NCBI GenBank assembly: GCA_035512575.1
Contig: DATKDT010000116.1
Span: 1-26,161 of the forward strand
DNA length: 26,161 nucleotides
Direction: 5' to 3'
Source: JALYRV01 sp035512575
Lineage (GTDB): Bacteria; Acidobacteriota; Vicinamibacteria; Vicinamibacterales; SCN-69-37
In this document: positions 15,199 through 23,223 of the stretch, in pieces
Position numbering within the stretch: position 1 is the stretch's first letter
Layout: every line of letters starts with the position of its first letter
Translations under genes and position numbers: made by a program
The notes under the pieces: model-generated
Told to the model about the DNA's origin: nothing
Seen by the model: only the letters and a program-made list of their open reading frames with translations
The model's database searches: none

Positions 15199-16053
15199 TT
15201 GACCATCCGCCCAAAGCTGCGCGAGCTCAGGAACGCCGTCCTGATCGTCGCGGGCATCCTGTCCGCGGGCCTCGGCCTGAAGGGGTTCCTGCTGGCCGGC
15301 GGATTGATCGACGGCGGCGTGACGGGCGTGTCGATGCTGCTCGACAAGGTCACGGCGCTGCCGCTGGCCATCTGGCTGCCGGTGGTCAATCTGCCGTTCG
15401 TGGCGGTGGGCTGGCGCGTGATCGGGCCGGTGTTTGCCGTGCGCAGCGCGCTCGGGATCGCGGGGCTTGCGGCGGCGCTGGCCTTCCTCGAATTCCCGGC
15501 GGTGACGAGCGACCGCGTGCTCGAGGCGGTCTTCGGCGGCTTCTTCCTGGGTGGCGGCATCGGCCTGGCCATGCGCGGCGGCGCCGTGCTCGACGGCACG
15601 GAGATCGCGGCGCTGCTCATCAGCAAGCGCAGTCATCTGCTCAAGGTCGGCGACGTCATCCTCGGCTTCAACGTCGTGCTGTTCCTGGTGGCGATGTCGG
15701 TGCTGGGCGTCGAGTCGGCGCTCTATTCGATCCTGACGTATTTCACGGCGGCCAAGACCCTCGACTTCGTCATCCACGGCATCGAGGAATACACGGCCAT
15801 CACGGTCGTGTCGGCCAGCGCCGATGCCATTCGCGCCGACCTCACGCAGTCGCTGGGCCGCGGCGTCACCGTGTACCGCGGCTACGGCGGCATGAGCGGC
15901 TCCGAACAGCACATCCTCTACTGCGTCGTCACGCGCCTCGAGATCGGGAAGGTCAAGGCGATCATCAAGGCGATCGACAAGAACGCGTTCATCGTCTCGA
16001 ACTCGCTGTCGGAGGTGGAGGGCGGCGTGGTCAAGAGGGCGTCGCTGCACTGA
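15199..16053 (+). CDS. YitT family membrane protein with DUF2179 tail
   Basis: The protein has 284 residues. Five or six membrane helices run from about residue 12 to 185; the motifs GLIDGGVTGVSMLL and GIGLAMRGGAVLDGTEIAALL are the duplicated signature of the YitT family (DUF161). The last 80 residues (about 200-284) form the soluble DUF2179 domain (YRGYGGMSGSEQHILYCVVTRLE...NAFIVSNSLSEVEGG), related to PII-like ferredoxin-fold regulators. The function is unknown; a transport or membrane-sensing role is likely by analogy. The TTG start is supported by a TACACT box 7 nt upstream. Confidence 0.88.
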   Translation: MTIRPKLRELRNAVLIVAGILSAGLGLKGFLLAGGLIDGGVTGVSMLLDKVTALPLAIWLPVVNLPFVAVGWRVIGPVFAVRSALGIAGLAAALAFLEFPAVTSDRVLEAVFGGFFLGGGIGLAMRGGAVLDGTEIAALLISKRSHLLKVGDVILGFNVVLFLVAMSVLGVESALYSILTYFTAAKTLDFVIHGIEEYTAITVVSASADAIRADLTQSLGRGVTVYRGYGGMSGSEQHILYCVVTRLEIGKVKAIIKAIDKNAFIVSNSLSEVEGGVVKRASLH

Positions 16054-16071
16054 CGCGGGCAGGCGCGCAAG

Positions 16072-16201
16072 TTGCAGTGGGCCGGAGCATGGCTCGACGC
16101 CCTCCCTCTTCGCCTATCGCTCGCGTCCCGACTGGGACGCACATCGCGTTCGTCTACGCCAACAACATCTGGAGGGTCGAGCGCGGCGCCGGCGGGCGGT
16201 A
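16072..16201 (+). pseudogene. Decayed fragment of a tricorn/TolB-type propeller peptidase
   Basis: Between the YitT-like stop and the palindrome, two plus-strand frames together look like the N-terminus of a secreted tricorn-type (S41, TolB propeller) protease. One frame reads ALPLRLSLASR; after a +1 shift near 16131-16136 the other reads THIAFVYANNIWRVERGAGG. Intact members usually have L-L-R-(Y/F)-P...I-A-F-x-Y-A-N-x-I-W-x-V-x-x-x-G-G. The reading stops at a TAG at 16200-16202, where the palindrome begins. No rest of the gene follows. The match is short and judged by eye. Confidence 0.45.
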
Positions 16202-16227
16202 GCGCAGGCCTTCAGGCCTGCGCCTAC
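16199..16227 (-). terminator. Strong palindrome overlapping the stop codon of the YggT-like gene
   Basis: CGCAGGCCT and AGGCCTGCG face each other over a 2-nt centre, extended by GTAG/CTAC with one bulged base. The hairpin covers the minus-strand stop codon (16224-16226). It has no T run, so Rho-independent termination is uncertain. It could also be a dispersed palindromic repeat. Confidence 0.55.
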
Positions 16228-16742
16228 ACCGTCGTCTTCTTCTGCACGAACAGCCGCAGCAGCCCCTTCACGGCCAGGTGCAGCAGGAAGTACGCGATGA
16301 GCGCGAAGACGTACGAGAGCATGAACCGGTAGTTGCCCTGGCCGGGATCCGACATCAGGCCTTCGAACGGCGCCAGCAGCGGGTAGGCGAGCGTGTCGAC
16401 GAACTGCTTGAAGCCGGCGCCCTCGCGCGCGCCGAACGCCTCGAGCACGATCTCGAGCGCGATGATGCCGTAGATCAGGTAGAAGACGTAGTCGACCACC
16501 TGGGAGAATCGCGCGATCGTCCGCGTGCGCGAGAGCGTCGCTTCGGTGTCGGCGACCTCCTGCACGGCCTTGTGCTTCAGCGAGTCGGCCAGCACCTCGG
16601 CCCGATCGTGATCGCCCGCGGTCGTCTGGTCCGCCTCGCGCGAAATCTCGGAGTGGACCTTCTGCCGGACTTCGCCTTTGACCTCTTCGTGCTGCCGCAG
16701 CTTGCGGGCCTCGTCGGCGGCCAGCTTTTCTTCGTCATTCAT
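16224..16742 (-). CDS. YggT-like membrane protein with a charged N-terminal region
   Basis: The protein has 172 residues. The first 75 are highly charged and helical (many E, K, D and H, with HEEVKGEVRQKVHSE and a stretch of AEVLADSLKHKAVQEV), probably a cytoplasmic coiled region. Two membrane segments follow (about 82-103 and 140-165), separated by REGAGFKQFVDTLAYPLLAPFEGLM, which resembles the YggT family loop with the membrane-side LLAPF motif. YggT proteins are small inner-membrane proteins of unknown role linked to osmotic or division functions. A ribosome-binding site (GAGGTG, plus-strand 16748-16753) lies 5 nt before the ATG. It is downstream of the M20 amidohydrolase gene on the same strand, 82 nt away. 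Confidence 0.75.
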   Translation of the reverse strand: MNDEEKLAADEARKLRQHEEVKGEVRQKVHSEISREADQTTAGDHDRAEVLADSLKHKAVQEVADTEATLSRTRTIARFSQVVDYVFYLIYGIIALEIVLEAFGAREGAGFKQFVDTLAYPLLAPFEGLMSDPGQGNYRFMLSYVFALIAYFLLHLAVKGLLRLFVQKKTTV

Positions 16743-16824
16743 CGGAACACCTCACCGCAGCTGAGCTCTGCAAGCAAAGTGCCGCCGATGCGCGGCGCCC
16801 GCCCTCCTGCGCCACGCTCGAGCT

Positions 16825-18201
16825 TCAGGCGTCCAGGGCAAGCACCGTGCGCAGCAGCACGTCGGCGCCTCGCGTGCAGTCCGCCCAGCCGGTGAGCTCC
16901 TTCGGCGAGTGGCTGATGCCGCCGACGCTGGGCACGAAGATCATGCCCATCGGCGAGATCTGCGCCATCATCTGCGCGTCGTGGCCGGCGCCGCTCGGCA
17001 TCCGCGCCGCGCTCAACCCGAGAGCCGCCGCTTCGCGCTCGATGACGTCCTGCACGGCCATCTCGGCGAACGCCGGCGGATTGCGGCTCAGGTCGGAGAT
17101 CGCGATTCGCGTCGCGGTCGCTGTCGCGATGGCCGCGGCCCGCCGCTGAATCCCGTCCGCCAGCCGCCGCAGCTTCTCCTCGGAGAGATCGCGCAGCTCG
17201 ATGGTGAGCCTCACCACGCCGGGAATCACGTTCGGGGCATTCGGCTCGACCTCCACGTGCCCCACGGTGCCAACCTGCCGGCCAGGCTCTCCGGTGACGA
17301 TTTCGCGCACCGCGATCGCCAGGTGCGAGGCTGCGACGAACGCGTCCTGCCGCTGCGGCATCGGCGTCGTCCCCGCGTGATTGCTGAAGCCGGTAATCAC
17401 GGCGCGGTACCGGTGGATCGCGACGATCCCCTGCACGACGCCGATCTGCGTGGATGACGTGTGGAGCGTGCCGCCCTGTTCGATGTGCAGCTCGACGTAC
17501 GCGTGATGCGCGCCTTTCGGCCGCACGGCGTCCATGATGCGATCGGGATCGCCGCCGAGCATCCGCACGCCGTCGCCGCGGCGCAGCCCGTTCCACATCT
17601 GATCCATGTCAGCCCGCGCGATGTCGCCGGCGACGATCCGGCTCGACGCGAGCCCGCGCCCGAACGCCACGCCTTCCTCGGCGGCCCACACGGCCATCTC
17701 CAGCGGGTGGCGCGTGCGGATGCCGGCGCGGTCGCACGCTTCGAGCGCGCCGAGCGCGGCCAGCGTGCCGAGGTCGCCGTCGAAGTTGCCGCCGCTCGGC
17801 ACCGAGTCGATGTGCGAGCCGAAGACGATGGGCGGGGCGGCGGCGTCGGTGCCGTCGCGCCGCGCGAAGATGTTGCCCGCGGGATCGATGCGCGGCTCGA
17901 GGCCGGCGCCGCGGATCTCCTGCATCAGCCATTGCCGCGCGGCGAGGTCGGCCTCGGAATACGCGACGCGGCTGACGCCGTCGGCGAACGTGCCGCCCGC
18001 CGGACGGCCGAACATGCTGAGCGCTTCGATGCGCGCGCGCAGCTTGGCGCCGTCGACACGAGCGCCTGGATTCGCGCCGCCGGCCGCGGTCTGACCGCCG
18101 GCCATCGCCTGGCTGCCGCCGGCGCCGGAGCCCCCTCCGACCCACAGCCACGCCGCGCCAGCCGCCGTCCCTTTCACGAAGCCCCGCCGGGTAAGCGTCA
18201 T
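16825..18201 (-). CDS. Tat-exported M20 amidohydrolase (N-carbamoyl amino acid hydrolase/allantoate amidohydrolase type)
   Basis: The protein has 458 residues. A Tat signal (TRRGFVKGTAAGAAW, R5-R6-x-F8-x-K10) is followed by a Gly/Ala-rich linker. The two-zinc site of the M20C branch is complete: H130 (FGSHIDSVP), D141 (GGNFDGDLG), E175-E176 (AAEEG), H239 (LHIEQG) and a C-terminal His in GGISHSP. N275-H276 in SNHAGTTPM is the lid-domain substrate loop. Relatives hydrolyse N-carbamoyl-L-amino acids, beta-ureidopropionate or allantoate; export by Tat suggests an extracytoplasmic substrate. Most relatives are cytoplasmic. It diverges from the cyanophycinase-like gene over 29 bp, with a TAGAAT box exactly 7 nt before its ATG. 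Confidence 0.9.
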   Translation of the reverse strand: MTLTRRGFVKGTAAGAAWLWVGGGSGAGGSQAMAGGQTAAGGANPGARVDGAKLRARIEALSMFGRPAGGTFADGVSRVAYSEADLAARQWLMQEIRGAGLEPRIDPAGNIFARRDGTDAAAPPIVFGSHIDSVPSGGNFDGDLGTLAALGALEACDRAGIRTRHPLEMAVWAAEEGVAFGRGLASSRIVAGDIARADMDQMWNGLRRGDGVRMLGGDPDRIMDAVRPKGAHHAYVELHIEQGGTLHTSSTQIGVVQGIVAIHRYRAVITGFSNHAGTTPMPQRQDAFVAASHLAIAVREIVTGEPGRQVGTVGHVEVEPNAPNVIPGVVRLTIELRDLSEEKLRRLADGIQRRAAAIATATATRIAISDLSRNPPAFAEMAVQDVIEREAAALGLSAARMPSGAGHDAQMMAQISPMGMIFVPSVGGISHSPKELTGWADCTRGADVLLRTVLALDA

Positions 18202-18208
18202 CGCGCGG

Positions 18209-18214
18209 ATTCTA
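18209..18214 (-). promoter_or_regulatory. -10 box of the M20 amidohydrolase gene (leaderless)
   Basis: The minus strand reads TAGAAT, 7 nt before the ATG at 18201. Only 3 bp separate it from the divergent -10 box at 18218-18223. Confidence 0.65.
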
Positions 18215-18217
18215 CGC

Positions 18218-18223
18218 TAGACT
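18218..18223 (+). promoter_or_regulatory. -10 box of the cyanophycinase-like gene (leaderless)
   Basis: TAGACT is followed by 7 nt and then ATG 18231. The upstream promoter elements must lie inside the first codons of the divergent gene. Confidence 0.65.
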
Positions 18224-18230
18224 GCCCGCC

Positions 18231-19154
18231 ATGCGCCGATCGATTCCGCTGCCGCTGGTTCTGGCCCTTTCTTTCGTCTTCAGTCTTCAGTCTTTAGTCT
18301 TAAGTCAGGACTATGGCCCTCCTAGAGGGACGCTGGTTATCGTCGGAGGCGGCTCGATGCCCGGCACCGGCATCCAGGAGAAATTCATCGAGCTTGCCGG
18401 CGGTGCGGACGCGAAGATCGTTGTCGTGCCCACGGCCGGCGGCAACCGCGCCGCGGACGGCTCGGTCCGGCCGTATGACGAGCAGCAGGTCATCGCGCCG
18501 TGGCTCAGGCTGGGCGTCAAGCAGGTCACGATGCTCCACACGCACGATCCAAAGGTGGCCGGCACCGAGGCGTTCGTTGCGCATCTGCGCGAGGCCACCG
18601 GCGTCTGGTTCAACGGCGGCCGCCAGTGGAACATCGTCGACTCGTACGCGAACACGCTGACGTACAAGGAATTTCACAACGTGCTCGCGCGCGGCGGCGT
18701 GATTGGCGGCAGCTCCGCGGGCGCCACCATCCAGGGCGACTACCTGGTGCGCGGCGCGATTGCCGGGCCGCAGATCATGATGACGCCGGAGCCGGAGCAC
18801 GAGCGCGGCTTCAACTTCCTGCGCCGCACGGCCATCGATCAGCACATCAACGCGCGCAACCGGTGGGACGATCTCATCCCGGTGATCCAGAAGTATCCGG
18901 AACTGTTGGGCATCGGCCTCTCGGAAGGCACAGCCATCATCGTCACCGGCGACACCTTCGAGGTGATGGGGAAGTGGAGGGTCGCGATCCACGACAACAC
19001 GCGCCCGTATCAGCCGTGGGAGAAGCCGTACTACGTCCTGTCACCCGGCGACGTCTACGACATGAAGGCGCGCAAGGTGGTGAAGCACGGCACCGGCGTC
19101 ACGCCGCCGCCCGCGCGAGGACGAGGCCGTTCGGGCGGGCCTGGCAGCCGGTAA
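18231..19154 (+). CDS. Secreted cyanophycinase-like S51 peptidase
   Basis: The protein has 307 residues. It has a signal peptide (about 1-26, h-region LVLALSFVFSLQSLVLSQ), then TLVIVGGGSMPG, the start of the cyanophycinase fold. The catalytic features are present: nucleophile S162 in GGSSAGA, the GGRQ loop with Q132 in FNGGRQ, and H205 in IDQHINARNR. Cyanophycinases cut cyanophycin (Asp-Arg polymer) to beta-Asp-Arg dipeptides; some S51 relatives are extracellular and others act on Asp-dipeptides. The C-terminal tail is Pro/Arg/Gly-rich. The signal peptide core is encoded by a 49-bp heptad repeat that recurs at the end of the window. The gene converges with the S9 peptidase gene, 11 nt apart. 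Confidence 0.9.
   Translation: MRRSIPLPLVLALSFVFSLQSLVLSQDYGPPRGTLVIVGGGSMPGTGIQEKFIELAGGADAKIVVVPTAGGNRAADGSVRPYDEQQVIAPWLRLGVKQVTMLHTHDPKVAGTEAFVAHLREATGVWFNGGRQWNIVDSYANTLTYKEFHNVLARGGVIGGSSAGATIQGDYLVRGAIAGPQIMMTPEPEHERGFNFLRRTAIDQHINARNRWDDLIPVIQKYPELLGIGLSEGTAIIVTGDTFEVMGKWRVAIHDNTRPYQPWEKPYYVLSPGDVYDMKARKVVKHGTGVTPPPARGRGRSGGPGSR
18261..18309 (+). repeat. Translated TTnnGTC heptad repeat, copy 1
   Basis: Five 7-bp units lie in a row (TTTCGTC, TTCAGTC, TTCAGTC, TTTAGTC, TTAAGTC; 18272-18306), flanked by CTGGCCCTTTC and AGG. The unit encodes the hydrophobic core of the signal peptide. It is 48/49 identical to 26075-26123; the single difference changes Gln20 to Pro. Confidence 0.9.
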
Positions 19155-19165
19155 CCCTCCGTCCT

Positions 19166-21418
19166 TCACCGCCCCTGTCTGAACTCGTACTCCTTCGGCG
19201 GATCCGCGCCGAGCAGGTGCTTCACGAAGTAGTCCCACCGGCGGCGCACCATGTAGGGTTCCGAGCCGAAGCCGTGGCCCCGGTTCGGGAACATGATCAG
19301 ATCGAAATCCTTGTTGGCCTTGATCAAGGCGTCGACGACGACGAGGGTGTTGTACGGCGGGACGTTCGCGTCCATGGTGCCGTGCGCGATGAGGAGCTTG
19401 CCCTTGAGGTGTCCCGCCACCAGCTGGTTGGCCTGGTTGTCGTAGTTGGTCGTGCCGTCGGGGCGCGTCACCAGCAGCCCCTGCCACTTCTCGGCCCAGT
19501 CGTCCTCGTAGTTCCGGTTGTCGTGGTTGCCGGCCTGCGACACGCCCACCTTGAAGAAATCGGGATGGCGGAACAGCGCCGACGCCGTGGCGTACCCACC
19601 GCCGGAATGGCCGTAGATCCCCGCGCGATCGAGATCGATCCACGGATGACGCGCCGCAAGTTCGCGCATGCCCGCAATCTGATCCGGCAGCGTGTTGTCG
19701 CCCATGTTGCCGTAGTACGCGTCGTGAAACGCCTTCGACCGCGACGGCGTGCCCATGCCGTCGATCTGCACGACGATGAAGCCGAGCTCGGCGATTGGCT
19801 GGGTGTCGCCGCGCGTGGGTGAGAAATTGCGGCTGCCGATGCTGCCGCTCTGCGGGCCCGGATAGATGTGATTGATGATCGGGTACTTCTTCGACGGATC
19901 GAAATGGGTCGGGCGGTACATCAGCCCGTACAGGTCGGTCACGCCGTCGCGCGCTTTCACCGTGAACGGGATGGGCGGCTGCCATCCCGCCGCGCGCAGG
20001 CGCGTGATGTCGGCCGTCTCGAGCGTCATCAGCACCGCGCCCGTGATGTCGCGCAACACCGACACCGGCGGCTCCACAGGCGTCGAATACGTGTCGACGA
20101 AGTAGCGCCGCGACGGCGAGAGCACGATCGTGTGGTTGGCGTCTTCCGGCGTCAGCAGCTGCAGGCCCTTGCCGTCGAAGCCAATGCGATAGAAATGCGC
20201 GAAATAGGGATCGCGTCCCTTCTCCTTCCCGACGCCGAGGAAGTAGAGCTGCCGGTTCGCCTCGTCGACGTGCAGTAGCTGCGTGACGTTGCCTTCGCCG
20301 CTCGTAATCTGGTGCTTCAGCGCGCCCGTCGCAAGGTCGTAGAGGTACAGCTGGCCCCAGTTGTCGCGCTTCGAATACCAGATGACTTCGTTCGACGCCG
20401 GCAGGACGCGCCAGTTGACGCGCCCCGTGCCCGACTCGAAGAACGTGTCCACGGCTTCCTCGAGCACCGTGCGCACTTCGCCGGTGGAGGCCTGCGCCAC
20501 ACGCAGCGCCGAGTGCTTGTGATCGCGCGAGGTCGACACGAACGCGAGCAGGTCGCCCTTGTCCCCCGAAGCGCCGGCAGGCGCGGCGGGGGACCACTGG
20601 ACGTCCACCCACTCCCCGCCGCAAACCACGTGATCGCAGAGCGTCGACCGGTGCGGATCCGGCGCCATCGACAGGCGCACCATCTCACCCGTGTCGGTGT
20701 CGATGACGACGCGGTGGATGGTGAAGATGTGCTCGTCGCCCGGCAGCGGATACTTCCAGGCCTCGAGGCGCGGGTGTCCGACCTCGGTCGAGACCAGATA
20801 CATGTCGCCGACGTTCCGGCCGTCGTGCTGGAGCGTCGCGACCTTCTTCGAATCGGGCGACCAGACCACCACGGGACGGTCGTTCTTCACCCAGCCTGCG
20901 TTGTTCGTGGCGTAGCCGAAATCCTTCTCGCCGTCCTTCGTCAGCGGCTTCTCGGCCCCTGTCTTCACGTCGCGCATCCAGAGATTGAAATCGCGCGTGA
21001 ACACCGCGCGGGTGCCGTCGGGCGACAGCACTTCGGGCCGCGCCTCGGCGCCGGTGGCCTGACCTCCGCCGCGCCCGCCTCGTCCGCCCGCCGGCGTGCC
21101 GGCCGGCGGCGTGTAGCGCTCGCGCGTGCGCTTCGCCGCGTCGATCAGGAACGCTTCCGACCCGTTTTCCGTCAGCGTCCGGTACCAGAAGCGATCGTCG
21201 TCGAGCCACACGGGCGCGACGCCGCTGCGAAGCACCAGCGGCGTGGTGTTGTAGCCCATGAACTTTTCGGCGCGCGCGTAGTCGTCCCGGGTCAGCGCGC
21301 GGGGCGCAACCTGCGCCGCGGCCGCAGTGGGCTGCTGGGCGAAAACCTGGGAATCGAGACGAGGGGTGAGAGCTGCCGCCGATGCGATCAGCGCGGCGGC
21401 AAAGAGGTGGACGCGCAT
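19166..21418 (-). CDS. Secreted dipeptidyl-peptidase IV-like S9 peptidase
   Basis: The protein has 750 residues, the usual size of bacterial DPP IV. A signal peptide (MRVHLFAAALIASAAAL...VFAQQ) is followed by a beta-propeller domain (about 40-480) and an alpha/beta hydrolase domain. The catalytic triad is S605 in GHSGGG, D683 in HGTMDANVPP and H715 in NRGHGFG. DPP IV-type enzymes release X-Pro or X-Ala dipeptides from peptide N-termini in the periplasm or outside. An Arg/Gly insert at about 106-120 (GGRGGRGGG) interrupts the propeller. A TAACAT box sits 7 nt before the ATG. The 83-residue small gene lies 36 nt upstream on the same strand. Confidence 0.93.
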   Translation of the reverse strand: MRVHLFAAALIASAAALTPRLDSQVFAQQPTAAAAQVAPRALTRDDYARAEKFMGYNTTPLVLRSGVAPVWLDDDRFWYRTLTENGSEAFLIDAAKRTRERYTPPAGTPAGGRGGRGGGQATGAEARPEVLSPDGTRAVFTRDFNLWMRDVKTGAEKPLTKDGEKDFGYATNNAGWVKNDRPVVVWSPDSKKVATLQHDGRNVGDMYLVSTEVGHPRLEAWKYPLPGDEHIFTIHRVVIDTDTGEMVRLSMAPDPHRSTLCDHVVCGGEWVDVQWSPAAPAGASGDKGDLLAFVSTSRDHKHSALRVAQASTGEVRTVLEEAVDTFFESGTGRVNWRVLPASNEVIWYSKRDNWGQLYLYDLATGALKHQITSGEGNVTQLLHVDEANRQLYFLGVGKEKGRDPYFAHFYRIGFDGKGLQLLTPEDANHTIVLSPSRRYFVDTYSTPVEPPVSVLRDITGAVLMTLETADITRLRAAGWQPPIPFTVKARDGVTDLYGLMYRPTHFDPSKKYPIINHIYPGPQSGSIGSRNFSPTRGDTQPIAELGFIVVQIDGMGTPSRSKAFHDAYYGNMGDNTLPDQIAGMRELAARHPWIDLDRAGIYGHSGGGYATASALFRHPDFFKVGVSQAGNHDNRNYEDDWAEKWQGLLVTRPDGTTNYDNQANQLVAGHLKGKLLIAHGTMDANVPPYNTLVVVDALIKANKDFDLIMFPNRGHGFGSEPYMVRRRWDYFVKHLLGADPPKEYEFRQGR

Positions 21419-21425
21419 GCGGCGG

Positions 21426-21431
21426 ATGTTA
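21426..21431 (-). promoter_or_regulatory. -10 box of the S9 peptidase gene (leaderless)
   Basis: The minus strand reads TAACAT, exactly 7 nt before the ATG at 21418. Confidence 0.55.
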
Positions 21432-21454
21432 CCATTCCGCCGCGTGCGTCCCGA

Positions 21455-21706
21455 TCAGCGCGCGTCGGCCATCGTTGCTGTCATGAGCGGCGTCCGGGCT
21501 TCCCTGGCCTCGCCGGCATACCGGCGCCGGAACAGGTCCACGGCATAGGCCGCTTCGAGCCGCGACTCGAACGCCTCGCTTTCGATGCAGTGGTCCCCCT
21601 CGAACACATCGACGGCAAATCCTTCAGGCGTGCGCGCGATGCCGCAGTAGGTCCTCGACGGCCCGTCGCCGACCGACCAGACTTCCCGCCACCATTCAGT
21701 TGCCAT
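21455..21706 (-). CDS. Small protein of unknown function, 83 residues
   Basis: I do not recognise a family. The sequence is acidic in the middle (VDVFEGDHCIESEAFESRLEAAYAVDLFRRRY), with Trp-rich ends at the N-terminus (TEWWREVWSV), and is predicted soluble. Two Cys (about 21 and 40) lie too far apart for a zinc knuckle. A good ribosome-binding site (GGAGGA, minus strand, plus positions 21710-21715) lies 3 nt before the ATG, and codon use matches the neighbours, which supports it as a real gene. It is upstream of the S9 peptidase gene and could be co-transcribed with it. Confidence 0.6.
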   Translation of the reverse strand: MATEWWREVWSVGDGPSRTYCGIARTPEGFAVDVFEGDHCIESEAFESRLEAAYAVDLFRRRYAGEAREARTPLMTATMADAR

Positions 21707-21855
21707 TCGTCCTCCGAGGGTAAGTAGACGCCAAAAGCGCCCCTTTGCCCATCCGGCCGACGGGGGAGACGGGCCGGAATAACGCCTCAGCGCCGCCTCC
21801 GGTGTTTACGGGATGCGGACCAGGTGCCAGCCGGGATACGCTGTGCTCGCTGCCC

Positions 21856-23223
21856 ATGCGCTTCAGAACCTGGCCCGTCGCCGCCCTTGGCTTTCTCGGC
21901 CTGCTGGCCTTGCTGGCGCTGTCGCTGAGAACCGCGTCCACGAGGGTCGAGACCATCTACAGCCGGCTGGACGCGCGCAGCGCCTACCACCGGCAGGTCG
22001 ACGGCCGGCTGCGCGACCTGCGCTCCGATCTGCAGCGGTCGGGCATCGTCGTTCGCGACTATCTGCTGGAGCCGCAGCCCGCGCGGGCGCTCGCGTACCG
22101 CAACCGCCTTGCGGAACTACGCGCGTCGACGTTCCAGACAATCGATCATCTCGGCGAGCTGATCGGGACGTCTTCCGATGGCGAGTCGATCGAGGGCCTC
22201 CGCGCGGGGCTCGCGGAATACTGGAAGGCGTACGACCCGCTGTTTGGGTGGACCGTCGCCGAGAAGATGACGCGCAGCGCGGCCTTTCTGCGCGCCGAGG
22301 TGCTGCCGCGGCGCAACGCCGTGCTTGCCTTCGCGCAGGAAATCGAACACCTGAACGACCGCAACCTCGCGGCCGAGCGCGCCGCCGCGGCCGGACGCCG
22401 CGCCTCGATTCAGGACGCCCTCGACCGGCTGCTGTGGCAGACGCTCGGGCTCGGGCTGCTCGTCGCGGCCGGAGCGGTGCTGCGGCTGCGGATTCTCGAG
22501 CGCCGCGCGCAGGAGCAGCGCCGCGCCGCAGAGGAGGCCGAAAGCCGCATGCGCCAGCTGTCGCAGCAGCTGGTCGCCACGCAGGAGGAGGAGCGCCGCA
22601 AGCTGTCGCGCGAGCTCCACGATCATGTCGGGCAGATGCTGACGGCGCTGCGCATGGAGCTCGGCCGAATGGAGCGGCTGCGCATGCCTTCCAACACGCC
22701 GCTCTCGCAGGCTATCGTCGAAAGCCGGGCGTTGGTCGATGCCATTGTCAGAACCGTCCGCGATCTCGCGCAAGGACTGCGGCCCAGCATGCTCGACGAT
22801 CTGGGCCTGCAGTCGGCGCTCGAGTGGCACGTGCGCGATTTCACGCGGCGCTTCGGCCTGGCCGTCGATCTGCGGATCGACAGCGCGCTCGACGGCCTGC
22901 CCGATCAGTACCGCACCTGCATCTACCGCGTCGTGCAGGAAGCGCTGACCAACTGCGCGCGCCACTCCGGCGCCGGCCGCGTGGACGTGACGCTGCGGCC
23001 GGAGGGCACGCTGCTCACCATCACCATTGCCGACGATGGCGTGGGCATGCAGCCGGTGCCGCGGACGGCCGGTCTCGGCCTGCGCGGCATCGAGGAGCGC
23101 GTGCGCGAGCTCGACGGCCACATGACCATCGGAACGTCGCCGCGCGGCGGCACGCTGCTGACCATTGCACTGCCGGTGCGATCCGGCTCGGAGGAGCGAC
23201 CCATTGCGAGTTTTGCTGGCTGA
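21856..23223 (+). CDS. NarL-type sensor histidine kinase
   Basis: The protein has 455 residues. An N-terminal membrane helix (about 5-25) and a second (about 195-213) enclose a helical sensor domain of about 170 residues, possibly a four-helix bundle of the CHASE3/4HB type. A coiled stretch (RRAQEQRRAAEEAESRMRQLSQQL) leads to the HisKA_3 box with H255 in RELHDHVGQ, then an HATPase_c domain with the N box ALTNCARHSGA and the G boxes DDGVGM and GLGLRG. The signal is unknown. The frame is open from 21745, but that stretch looks noncoding (GC-rich, PPPV...) and lacks an RBS, so ATG 21856 is the better start. The response regulator overlaps its 3' end. Confidence 0.93.
   Translation: MRFRTWPVAALGFLGLLALLALSLRTASTRVETIYSRLDARSAYHRQVDGRLRDLRSDLQRSGIVVRDYLLEPQPARALAYRNRLAELRASTFQTIDHLGELIGTSSDGESIEGLRAGLAEYWKAYDPLFGWTVAEKMTRSAAFLRAEVLPRRNAVLAFAQEIEHLNDRNLAAERAAAAGRRASIQDALDRLLWQTLGLGLLVAAGAVLRLRILERRAQEQRRAAEEAESRMRQLSQQLVATQEEERRKLSRELHDHVGQMLTALRMELGRMERLRMPSNTPLSQAIVESRALVDAIVRTVRDLAQGLRPSMLDDLGLQSALEWHVRDFTRRFGLAVDLRIDSALDGLPDQYRTCIYRVVQEALTNCARHSGAGRVDVTLRPEGTLLTITIADDGVGMQPVPRTAGLGLRGIEERVRELDGHMTIGTSPRGGTLLTIALPVRSGSEERPIASFAG
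23190..23196 (+). promoter_or_regulatory. Shine-Dalgarno of the response regulator gene
   Basis: GGAGGAG lies inside the kinase coding region, 7 nt before the TTG at 23204. It supports this TTG as start and translational coupling to the kinase gene. Confidence 0.65.

Noticed and set aside
16060..16332. Small plus-strand frame from the YitT-like stop across the palindrome into the YggT-like gene
   Set aside because: It runs antisense into a real gene, and its residues after the palindrome are shadow sequence. Only the part before the palindrome resembles a known protein, in two frames, so it is listed as a gene remnant.
21745..21855. Earlier start of the histidine kinase
   Set aside because: There is no ribosome-binding site, the sequence has no membrane-protein character, and the ATG at 21856 directly precedes the first helix.
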